Positions 43,588-51,781 of a DNA stretch of 64,000 nucleotides are shown here, in pieces. Within the stretch, counting starts at the first letter, position 1. Each line of letters starts with the position of its first letter. The notes under the pieces were generated by a model. The model saw only the letters and a program-made list of their open reading frames with translations, did no database searches and was not told the DNA's origin. The translations under genes were made by a program, and so were the position numbers. Source of the DNA: JTS-AC122 sp050246015 (GTDB taxonomy: Bacteria; Planctomycetota; Phycisphaerae; Phycisphaerales; UBA1924); contig JBFWWU010000011.1 of NCBI GenBank assembly GCA_050246015.1, positions 62,001 through 126,000 of the forward strand, in the 5' to 3' direction.

Positions 43588-44031
43588 CTAGATGGTCAAA
43601 CGGGTTGATCGGAGACCGAGCGCCACGCCCCGGCACGGGCGATCCGGCGGCGGCAATCCATGTCCAGACGGCGTCAACAGGCAATCGCCGGCAAACGGGG
43701 CCGCCCCGATCACGCACCACGCCGCGACGGATTCGTCGAATCCACACGCGGACGCCCGGTGCGACTGAACCAAGACATCCGGCAGGGTGACCTCAACGCA
43801 GCAGTGGCAGTCGTGCGTGCATGGGGTGCCCTCCGCGGCCGGTTTCACTGGGACGGGATTGTCTTCGGCACACCCCGGGCAACATGTCTCTTCCGCGGCC
43901 ACCGCGACGGGCTCGGGTTCGGTACAGATGCCCTGCCGCAGGCAGATCGTGCCTCGGACAGGGGCGCACGCGAACGCGACCTGCACAAGCACGAGCAGCA
44001 AGGCGGCAGTTTGTCGTAGAGAGACCGTCAC
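43588..44031 (-). CDS. Cys-rich secreted protein at the head of the efflux operon
   Basis: 147 residues from a GTG. A signal-like stretch (TAALLLVLVQVAFACAPVRG) is followed by many Cys and His residues in tight clusters: ETCCPGCAED and CTHDCHCCVEV. This pattern suggests metal binding or disulfide packing, but no known family was recognised. It is first in a tightly packed minus-strand operon (TolC, adaptor, ATPase, two permeases, Cys-containing secreted protein), so it may deliver or sense the exported substrate. No ribosome site is obvious. Confidence 0.55.
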   Translation of the reverse strand: MTVSLRQTAALLLVLVQVAFACAPVRGTICLRQGICTEPEPVAVAAEETCCPGCAEDNPVPVKPAAEGTPCTHDCHCCVEVTLPDVLVQSHRASACGFDESVAAWCVIGAAPFAGDCLLTPSGHGLPPPDRPCRGVALGLRSTRLTI

Positions 44032-44161
44032 TATGTAAGCATATCGGCTGAATTCAAACCGGCCAATGTCGTATGGCTCAGGCGGCTGCGTTCATCATTC
44101 GCACTTTGTACGCATCCGCGGCATGCGTGCCGACAAACATGCGGCATCGTCGCTGGTCTCG

Positions 44162-45133
44162 TCAGGGAACGATGCTGAATGTCTTTCTGACGGTCATATT
44201 GGGGATGGTGCACGCGGGCGAGCACGTCGCGGTCATAAATACGATGCGTTTGTTCCCTGTGGCCTTGGTTCGAAGTTGGAATCCAGATTGGTCACAGTCG
44301 GTCGTGTACCACTCGTCAAAGACGTCGGCGGGCGCCTTCGGGACGTACAGGGTGCCGCCCGAGTCTGGGATTTCTTCAACGATGTTGTAGGTGACTTGGA
44401 TATTGTTGGTTCTCCCAACTTCCGTCGCGCATCCCTCTCCGGGCTTGAAGAATGTGACGGCGATCGCGTCGCCGCCCTTGTGGTTGTCTCTCGCTTGATG
44501 GGGTGAAGAGAGTTTGAGAAACTCGGGACAGGAGTCCGCGTGCGGGGACTCGCGCATCGGACTGGCGCCCGGGGTATCGGACTTCACGGCGTGTTGAGCC
44601 GAATGATCTCCCGCCGCCTGGAGGGGTGCCGGCTGCGCCCCAGGAAGCACGATGAATCGTTCCGTGTCAATCACCCGGCACGACTTGGACGCGGAGTAGA
44701 CGTGAGCCGTCACCTTGACGATGTAGGTCTGGTTCAACCCGCCGTTCACGACCGCCACCTGTTTCTCAGAGACGTGCAGGGGCGGATACGACGTTAGTTG
44801 CAACGGCTGGGGCTGCGCCAGCGTGTTCGCCAACACCGTGTCCGTCTGGACGTCCGACCCATCCAGTGCGGAGACGATGTAGTCGTACCTCACCCATCGG
44901 GCCTGGGTGCCGGCGTCTGAAAACACCAGTTTCATGCTCACGCGTCGATCTTGCTCAGCATCCCCGGAGAACACAATGCTCGGGCTCAAGGCACCGAACT
45001 CGGGGCACGAATCCGCCCGGATGCCGTCTCGTGTTTCCTGAGACGCGCATCCGATCGGCAGGAAGAACGCCAACAGCAACAATGTCGCCAGCCACGAACG
45101 ACTTAGCAGTCGAGCAGTTACATTTCGCATCAT
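44162..45133 (-). CDS. Lipoprotein of unknown function
   Basis: 323 residues. GAGGGG precedes the ATG. The signal peptide ends in the lipobox PIGC, so the mature protein is lipid-anchored. The motif ADSCPEF occurs twice (near residues 40 and 200), each followed by a segment rich in beta-strands (VRYDYIVSALDG; IQVTYNIVEEIPDSGG), which suggests a duplicated domain. Several more Cys are present near the C-terminus (TCSPACTIP). No family was recognised. It is 130 bases from the Cys-rich gene downstream and could belong to the same unit. Confidence 0.55.
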   Translation of the reverse strand: MMRNVTARLLSRSWLATLLLLAFFLPIGCASQETRDGIRADSCPEFGALSPSIVFSGDAEQDRRVSMKLVFSDAGTQARWVRYDYIVSALDGSDVQTDTVLANTLAQPQPLQLTSYPPLHVSEKQVAVVNGGLNQTYIVKVTAHVYSASKSCRVIDTERFIVLPGAQPAPLQAAGDHSAQHAVKSDTPGASPMRESPHADSCPEFLKLSSPHQARDNHKGGDAIAVTFFKPGEGCATEVGRTNNIQVTYNIVEEIPDSGGTLYVPKAPADVFDEWYTTDCDQSGFQLRTKATGNKRIVFMTATCSPACTIPNMTVRKTFSIVP

Positions 45134-45296
45134 GGACCCCTCAAGTGGTTATCTCGGCGGTTTGACGACAGACGATATGCGGCGTCAAGGCACCCAGTTC
45201 CACAGGGCCACCCAAATTAGCGCTGCTCGCGCGCAATACAACCATATGAACAGGGGAGTACGCTCGCTAGTTTGACTTCAGTTGGAGTCCCGTGAT

Positions 45297-48200
45297 TCAC
45301 TGGTTCGCGCTGTTATTTGCTCGCGGACTTTCCGGCCAGTCATCACTGGTACCGCCCTTCCTGAGCAGGGAGTTGAATGTCTCTTCGCCCAGTTCCGCTC
45401 GCAGCCGGGCGCGGAGCACGGCGTACTGGGGCAACTGTTCTGTCGATTCGCCTGCCTCGGCCGCGCGTCGGAGCGCCAGCCCCAGTGTCAGCGCGGCGGT
45501 CTGGGGCCGTGCGGCGTCGGCGCAGGCCTTGGCTCGTCGCGCGAGCGTCTTAGCCTCACCGCTTCGGTCAACGAGGTCGTGCTTGATGCGGTAACTGGCC
45601 TGGAACGCATCGTCGGCCTCGTCGAAGCGGCGTGCCCAGGCCAGGCACTCGGCCAGGTTGTTGTACAACATCGCGAGGCGGACGGTGCCTGGTGGGAACT
45701 GGCCCCGAAGAGGCGTCAGCAGAGCCGAGGCCATCGCAAAGTGCTCGCGCTCGATGAGGTACCGGGAGTAGTTGAGGTCCAGGCACGCGACGCCGAAGGC
45801 GTCACCGAGTTCACCGCGGATCGTCCGGCTTTCCCGGTAGCACCGGTCGCACGTCTCCCAGTCTCCGAGCATCCCGGCGATCGTGCTGAGGTTGTTCAGC
45901 ACGAGCGCAACCCCCCGCGTGTTGCCCTGGGCGCGCTGCATCGAGAGCGCGGCTTCATACTCCTTGCGGGCCCGTGGAAGGTCCCCGATCCGCTCGCTGA
46001 GAACGCCCGCGGCGTTGGCGAGTTTGGCGCGCCAGTCCACAGCCCCGGAATCGCTTGATGCCCGAAAAGCGTCCAGCCAGGCCAGCCCTTCGGCGGCCTG
46101 ACCTCGAACAAACCAGTATTGACGCATGGCGTAGGCGAGCGCCAGCCCTCGCTCGTGGCGCGCTGGATGACGGCGTGCATAGGCCAGGGAGGCCGCGATG
46201 TTGGCCCGGTCCTCGTTCAGTTCTCCCAGCAGGCTGGCCTGAGCCGCCCCGTCGAGTTTTTCCTCGGCCCGCGTCGCCGCGCGGATGCACCATTCGAGCA
46301 GCCGCTCTGAAAGGCGATCGCGAAGAGGTTCATCCGCCGAGTACCTGAGCTGCACCTCGCGTCGCACGGGACCGAGCATGGTGAATCGGGTCGCGCCGCC
46401 GTCGAATGAGGCCCCCGACTCGATCATGGATTTGTCGGACAGCGAGATCATGAGGGATTGGATGCGCTGTTCGGAGAGGCGGGTGTCATCGGCTTTGTCC
46501 GGGGACGGCCCATTGGACGACTCATCGCGGCAGACGAACTGAGCGGCAGGGATCGTCCACCTCCCCTCGAAGATGCACAGGCGCTGAAGCAGTTCCTGCT
46601 CAGGTCTTGACAGCCGGGAGTACGCCGACATGACGGTGTGCTTGAGAATCTCGGCGACGCGGTCGTAGGGGCCGAACTGCTCGGCGGCATCGCGCAGGGA
46701 CGACTCGATCTCGCCCAGGTTCATGCAGCGGACGAGGGACGCGATATGCCGGATCGCCAGCGGCAGCCCGTTGAGCAGCCCGGTGATCCTGCCGATGGTT
46801 CGGAGATCGTGGTCGTGTTCGAACCGGATCTGCGAGTGGAGTTGAGCCACGCGCACGAAGAGTTGGACGGCACCGAATGAAAGGAGTTGCTCGGCGCTGG
46901 CGAATGACTGCTCGGGGCGTGGAAACTCGAGGGGGCCGAGGCGCACGTCGGGGTGCTCGGGGAGGCCGGTCATGTACGCCTGAGATGTGGCGAGGATGCG
47001 GACCCCGTCGCAGCGATCCAGGAGAGGACCGATGACGCTGGCGCAGGCTTCAATGCAGCCGTCGCAGCCGTCGAGGATCAACAGCAGCGCGCTGGAGCCG
47101 ATCTGCCGGCAGATCGCGCTGGTTGATCGGCCGTCCGGGCCTGGTGCGGCGGCGCTGCGCGACATGGCTTCCGACAGAGCCCCGGCGATGTCCTCAGCGG
47201 TGCGGGCCGATCGCAGGTCCACCAGCCAGACGCCGTGCGGGAACCGACCGCGGAGCCGGTGCGCGGCTTCAACCGCCAGCGCCGACTTTCCTACCCCGCC
47301 GAACCCCGAGAGCGTCATCAGCGGAATCTCGCTGCCCGAGAGTGTGCTGACGAGGAAACTGACGCGCTCTTCACGCCCGCGGAACAGCCCGTCAGGCCGC
47401 GGCAGATTATGGGTACGGCTTTCACGAGGCGACTGGGGCCGGCTGGCGGAAAGGTCACGCAGCGCCCACTTGAGTTGCCGGTGCACCTCCCTCATGCCCG
47501 GACGGTTGGTCCGCAGGAACAGCAAACACGACTTGACCAGATGGCGCACGCTCTCGGGAGCGCCGATGGGATATGCCAGTTCGTCAATTTGAGCAGTGTC
47601 TCCATCGAACACCGTCCGATGATTCGGGAAAGCCCGTCGGCGGGTGATGCACTCGTAGAGCACGCACCCAAACGAAAACACATCGGTGGACGCGTCGAGA
47701 GCGGCGCCGATTTCCTGCTCCGGGCTGGCGTACCCGGCGGTCATCGGCTGCCGACCGGCGGCCGTGGGGCGGGTCTTTTCATCTTCCGAGCCGGGCTCGA
47801 CAAAGCGCGCGTAGCCAAAGTCGATCAGCCATCCGCCCCGGGCGTCATCCACGAGGATGTTCTGCGGCTTGACATCGCGATGGATCATTTCCCTGGAAAA
47901 CGCGTGCGCGGCGGAGAGTGCATCGGCCACGTGCTCGCAGACATTCAGAGCATGCTCCAGCGAAAACGTCGGCTGGGAGATCAACTCCGACAGCGGGACT
48001 CCGCGCACGTCCTGCATGACGACAACCGCGTGCCCGCCGCGCTGCGGAGCCTCGAAGTAGTCGTACACCTTGGGAACCCGGACCGTCGCCTCGGATACCT
48101 GCGCGAGCAGCCGCGCTTCTTCCAGGTGCCGAGTTCGCTGCTTTGCCTGCTGCTCCGGTGAACCGTCCGTGCGTGGCACCTTGATCACGACGCTCACGCC

Positions 48201-48521
48201 GAGTTGTTCATCGCGGCATCGGAACGTGTACCCCTGGCCCCCGCGCCCCAGCACCTCCAGCACCCGAAATGACCGCGAGCCATCGGCGCGGCCGATCACG
48301 TCTCCGGGTTCAAAGAGCGAGGGAGAGACGACCTGGATCTGCGTGACCGACCCGGACGGAGGAGGCGACGGGTTGGGGACCGTCGGCGGGCTACGCGAGG
48401 GTTCCCGTGCCGGGTCGGTACCCCCGAAGGCCGGCGCACCGACACCACCGACCGGGCTCTGGAGCAGAGCCCGATGGTCATGAGATCCTGCTGCTGGATC
48501 GCCGCAGTTTTCGCGATGCAT
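45297..48521 (-). CDS. Serine/threonine kinase – STAND ATPase – TPR protein
   Basis: 1,074 residues from ATG 48521, which has GGGAGG four bases upstream; a TTG/ATG about 70 bases further up is an alternative. The kinase domain (about 85–360) is complete: Gly loop GRGGQGYTF, Lys114 (VVIKVPR), HRD at 214–216, Asn221, DFG at 234–236. Then an NB-ARC/STAND module: Walker A GFGGVGKS (about 407–414), Walker B LLLILDGCD. The C-terminal 300 residues are TPR-like repeats (RKEYEAALSMQRAQGNTRGV; FGVACLDLNYSRYLIERE). It is cytoplasmic, with no membrane helix. It is probably a signal-triggered scaffold, possibly for regulation or defence; the trigger is unknown. Confidence 0.88.
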   Translation of the reverse strand: MHRENCGDPAAGSHDHRALLQSPVGGVGAPAFGGTDPAREPSRSPPTVPNPSPPPSGSVTQIQVVSPSLFEPGDVIGRADGSRSFRVLEVLGRGGQGYTFRCRDEQLGVSVVIKVPRTDGSPEQQAKQRTRHLEEARLLAQVSEATVRVPKVYDYFEAPQRGGHAVVVMQDVRGVPLSELISQPTFSLEHALNVCEHVADALSAAHAFSREMIHRDVKPQNILVDDARGGWLIDFGYARFVEPGSEDEKTRPTAAGRQPMTAGYASPEQEIGAALDASTDVFSFGCVLYECITRRRAFPNHRTVFDGDTAQIDELAYPIGAPESVRHLVKSCLLFLRTNRPGMREVHRQLKWALRDLSASRPQSPRESRTHNLPRPDGLFRGREERVSFLVSTLSGSEIPLMTLSGFGGVGKSALAVEAAHRLRGRFPHGVWLVDLRSARTAEDIAGALSEAMSRSAAAPGPDGRSTSAICRQIGSSALLLILDGCDGCIEACASVIGPLLDRCDGVRILATSQAYMTGLPEHPDVRLGPLEFPRPEQSFASAEQLLSFGAVQLFVRVAQLHSQIRFEHDHDLRTIGRITGLLNGLPLAIRHIASLVRCMNLGEIESSLRDAAEQFGPYDRVAEILKHTVMSAYSRLSRPEQELLQRLCIFEGRWTIPAAQFVCRDESSNGPSPDKADDTRLSEQRIQSLMISLSDKSMIESGASFDGGATRFTMLGPVRREVQLRYSADEPLRDRLSERLLEWCIRAATRAEEKLDGAAQASLLGELNEDRANIAASLAYARRHPARHERGLALAYAMRQYWFVRGQAAEGLAWLDAFRASSDSGAVDWRAKLANAAGVLSERIGDLPRARKEYEAALSMQRAQGNTRGVALVLNNLSTIAGMLGDWETCDRCYRESRTIRGELGDAFGVACLDLNYSRYLIEREHFAMASALLTPLRGQFPPGTVRLAMLYNNLAECLAWARRFDEADDAFQASYRIKHDLVDRSGEAKTLARRAKACADAARPQTAALTLGLALRRAAEAGESTEQLPQYAVLRARLRAELGEETFNSLLRKGGTSDDWPESPRANNSANQ

Positions 48522-48834
48522 GCCGCCTCCCAGTGCATTGTATACCGGATGCTCGGGTTTTGGTTTCGGATGGACTTTGGACTGTTCCATCAACCGTCGA
48601 TGCGGTTTGCGCAGGCGGTCCCCGAGTAAATCGCATGTCCGCCGGCAAGCCGCGTTGCGGTCGTTTCATCCAGGCTTAATGTTGGTCCTGCATTCACATC
48701 GGCACTGCCCCGTTCGGGATCGACGGCGGCTGACAGAAATCCGTCTTGGCGGGTTCATTCGTACGGCGATACGCGCGAATTTGAAGCGCGGGCTCGTGAA
48801 CGCCGCGCGGCGTGTCGCTGAGCGAACGGACTCA
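48522..48834. other. Divergent intergenic region, no gene
   Basis: This region lies between the kinase/STAND gene (leftward) and the ACIII remnant (rightward). Just before the kinase start, the minus strand reads TATACAAT, a fair -10 element, but no good -35 is 17 bases upstream of it. Reading frames crossing the region on the plus strand have no conserved content. Confidence 0.5.
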
Positions 48835-49245
48835 ATGGGGTATCCACTCATTCGTCCCGGACAGCACGTGGCGAACGTATTCACACCCCGGGCTGATTTG
48901 GTGGTGCGCTCGATAGTGGTCGCCGCCGGACTTCTGCTGGTCGGAGGAACGATGTCGTTGTTCGTGCTCGGAAATCCAAATGTGGAACCGAGCGAGGGGT
49001 ACGTCCCGCCGCAGCCGGTGATGTTCAGTCACGAGCACCACGTGGGGCGGCTTGGGATCAGTTGCGTGTACTGCCACACGGGGGTGGAGGAGAGCGACTT
49101 CGCAGGCATCCCGACCCCCGAGACGTGCATGGGGTGCCACGCGCAGTTGTACGACAGGGCCGGGATGCTCGCGCCGATCCGGGCCGCGTGGCAGCCTCGG
49201 AGCCACCAACGCGATCATGCAGGCGGAGTTGCTGGCGCTGTATGA
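48835..49245 (+). pseudogene. actA: ActA (ACIII multihaem cytochrome c) remnant
   Basis: From ATG 48835 the first 115 residues match the N-terminus of ActA, the multihaem cytochrome of alternative complex III: a membrane anchor (LVVRSIVVAAGLLLVGG), FSHEHHVGRLGISCVYCHTG, EESDFAGIPTPETCMGCH and MLAPIRAAW. Two CxxCH haem sites remain, where family members have about five. At about 49191 homology stops and the frame runs on through unrelated sequence to 49245. The next bases continue an actB homology in another frame, so a deletion joined the two genes. Confidence 0.75.
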
Positions 49246-50203
49246 TCCGCACCGGTCATCAGTGGTTAGGCGGCGCGGCGTCAGCTCCGACTGGGATGCG
49301 CTGGCGCGCGAGTTGAACTCGCAGATCGCGTCACTGCGGGACCGGCGCGGCGAAGGGCTGCACGTCGTGCTCCCGCCGACCACCTCCCCGACCGCGGCCG
49401 GGCTCATCGCGCGAGCCAGGGAGCGCTTCCCGCGTTCGTCGTGGTACCGGCATGATCCTCTGGATCTGGACGGTCGTGTCGGTCCCGATCGAGTGATCGA
49501 TCTATCACGGGCACGGGCGATCGTTTCGTTGGACGCCGACCTCTTCGGGCCTGATCCAGCGGGCGTGCGTCTGGCGCACGACTTCGCGCAGGCGCGGCGC
49601 GAATCCCGGGACCGCGCCTCCGCCGGCCCCGGCCTGTTCGTGGCGGAGGCGGTGCCCACGCCGACCGGTGCGCGAGCGGACTGGAGGCTGGCGCTGCGGC
49701 CCGGCGAGATGCAAACGCTGGCGGCGGCGATGGCATCACTGGCGGGTGCGGACACGATCACACCCGCGATCAGCGACGAGGCGCAAGCGTGGCTTGGGCG
49801 GGTCGAACCGGCGCTTCGGTCGGCCGGCGCCGGCGCCGTGGTCGTCGCGGGTGAACATCAGCCGCCATGGGTGCACTCGCTATGCCTGGCGGCGAACCTG
49901 GCGCTCGGATCCGTGGGCACTTCGGTCACGTACATCGAGCCTGTCGAAGCGTTCAGGCAGTTCGCGCATCCGCTCGCAGAGTTGCGGCAGGCGATCGACG
50001 CGGGCGCCGGCGACTGGATCATCCTGGTTGATGTCAACCCGGCCTACGACGCGATCGAGCGCGACGCTTTGATCGCGGGCATCCGCCGCGCGCGCTTCAG
50101 CGTCCATCTCGGCCTGCATGTCGATGAGACGGCCCAGGTCTGCGAGTGGCACGCCCCGCTGACGCACGACCTGGAGCGCGGCGGATGCACTGGTTGCGGG
50201 TAG
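49192..50203 (+). pseudogene. actB: ActB remnant, molybdopterin-like part
   Basis: Homology to the middle of ActB begins at GSLGATNAIMQAELLALYDP and runs about 330 residues: VVLPPTTSPTAAGLIARARE, IVSLDADLFG, VAEAVPTPTGARADWRL, LAANLALG, ILVDVNPAYDA, CEWHAPLTHDLE. There is no start codon with context and no leader: the first 150 or so residues of ActB are missing. The frame ends at 50203 shortly after a second junction at about 50175–50185, where several hundred residues, including the first Fe-S cluster motif, have been lost. Confidence 0.75.
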
Positions 50204-50778
50204 ACCGCTACTTCGACGGCGATGACGAGGCTCCCGACATCCTGCTGCAGCCGCTGGCGTGTGTGCACTGCGAGGCGGCGCCGTGCGAACTGGTCTGCCC
50301 GACCGGCGCGACACAGCACTCGAACGACGGGCTCAACGAGATGAACTACGCCCGGTGCATCGGCACGCGGTATTGCTCGAACAACTGCCCGTACAAGGTC
50401 CGTCGCTTCAACTTTTTCCACTACGCCGACGACCGCGATCAGATGCGGCGCATGCGCAATCCGCGTGTGACGTCGCGCGGTCGGGGGGTGATGGAAAAAT
50501 GCACGTACTGCGTGCAGCGCATCCGCTCCGCCGAGTTCGACGCCCGGGCCGCCAATGCATTGATCCCCGACGGCGCGGTCGTGCCGGCGTGTCAGCAGGC
50601 CTGCCCGGCGCACGCCATTGTGTTCGGCGACGTCGCGGATCGGACGACGGCTGTTTCGCGGGCCAAGGCCGATCCCCGGACATATTCCCTCCTGGAAGAA
50701 CTCGGCACCCGGCCGCGCACGACGTATCTCGCGGATGTCCGCCATCGGCAAGGGTCCGGCCCGGGAGGCGAGGCGTGA
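50184..50778 (+). pseudogene. actB: ActB remnant, iron-sulfur part
   Basis: From MHWLRVDRYFDG the frame matches the C-terminal Fe-S subunit-like part of ActB (DmsB/NrfC type): CVHCEAAPCELVCP, CIGTRYCSNNCPYKVRRF, EKCTYCVQRI and CQQACPAHAIVFGD hold the Cys ligands of three clusters. The end RPRTTYLADVRH is complete. The frame differs from the preceding actB piece, so the two cannot be translated as one. Its TGA overlaps the GTG of actC (50775), preserving the original gene coupling. Confidence 0.78.
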
Positions 50779-51599
50779 CCAATCCCCGCGACGACATCGT
50801 GGAGGCGCCCGTACTGGAGGGGCGCTACGCGCTCGGAGAGTTCAACGAGCGCATCGGCACACTCCCGCTCTCCAGATTTGGGGCGCGCTGAGTGATCGGC
50901 CTGTGCCTTGCCGGCCTCACCACGCTGTTCGGGGCCGCCGGGGCGGCGTGGCTGTTCTATCGCGGCCTGGGCGTGTGGGGAGTCAACGTTCCGGTCGGCT
51001 GGGGGCTTGCGATCGTGAACTTCGTGTGGTGGATCGGCATCGGGCACGCGGGGACACTCATCTCGGCGATCCTGCTACTGCTGCGCCAGTCTTGGCGCAA
51101 CTCGATCAACCGATTTGCCGAGGCCATGACCGTCTTCGCCGTACTGCAGGCGGCGATGTTCCCGCTCCTGCACCTGGGCCGGCCCTGGAAGTTCTATTAC
51201 CTGCTTCCGTACCCCAACCCGATGACGGTGTGGCCTCAGTGGCGCAGCCCATTGGTATGGGATGCCTTTGCCGTGACCACCTACGGGCTGGTTTCGGTGC
51301 TCTTCTGGTACCTGGGTCTGATTCCTGATCTGGCGGTGGTGCGCGATACGGCTTCGTCTGGGTGGGCCCGTCGGCTCGCGGGCGTGCTGTGCCTGGGGTG
51401 GCGCGGCGAGGCGCGCCAGTGGGCGTCACTCAGGGCCGGGTATCTCGTCCTGGCGGGCCTCGCGACGGCCCTGGTCGTCTCGGTGCACACCATCGTTTCG
51501 TTCGATTTCGCGGTCAGCCTGGTGCCGGGGTGGAACGCCACCATTTTTCCGGCAGGTGGCACGGGCTCGTTGCTCGTGCCACGGCTTGGTTGCTTTTGA
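50775..51599 (+). pseudogene. actC: ActC (NrfD-type quinol subunit) remnant
   Basis: Homology starts at GTG 50775 (VLEGRYALGEFNERIG) and continues in the same frame through an in-frame TGA at 50889–50891 (…SRFGAR-stop-VIGLCLAG). The body is unmistakable ActC/NrfD: WGVNVPVGWG, IVNFVWWIGIGHAGTLISA, RFAEAMTVFAV, FPLLHLGRPWKFYYL, SVHTIVSFDFAVSLVPGW. At NATIFP (about 51550) homology ends; the family continues with several more helices. The last 15 codons, to the stop at 51599, lie in the two-hairpin repeat. The membrane quinol-oxidising subunit is therefore both interrupted and truncated. Confidence 0.8.
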
Positions 51600-51698
51600 A
51601 CCAAGCCGTGCCCGGGGCTCGTCAAGCACCTCAGAAGCACGGCTTGCCGAGGACGGCAAGCCGTGGCACGCTTTCATTCTGACGCTTCTTCGCGCCGG
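51566..51698. repeat. Dispersed two-hairpin repeat, copy B
   Basis: Related to 10971–11110 in the same orientation. Stem 1 is 51580–51591 with 51599–51610 (CACGGCTTGGTT / AACCAAGCCGTG). Stem 2 is 51638–51648 with 51655–51665 (CACGGCTTGCC / GGCAAGCCGTG). The conserved tail GGCACGCTTTCATTCTG…TTCGCGCCGG follows. Compared with copy A, stem 1 has a T-A pair replaced by C-G on both arms. It begins within bases of the point where actC homology stops. Confidence 0.85.
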
Positions 51699-51781
51699 CC
51701 CTCTGCGTGCGCATTTCATACCCGTGCGGCGAGCGTGACGCCGGCCGCCGATGACTGACCGCTGGCGCGGTTCGGCTGAGA

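Noticed and set aside
48520..48834. Upstream extension of the actA frame
   Set aside because: The added residues are not conserved and would overlap the divergent kinase promoter; ActA similarity begins at 48835.
50889..50891. Selenocysteine at the actC TGA
   Set aside because: NrfD/ActC proteins have no selenocysteine here, the position fits Trp, no SECIS-like stem is evident and the gene is truncated anyway.
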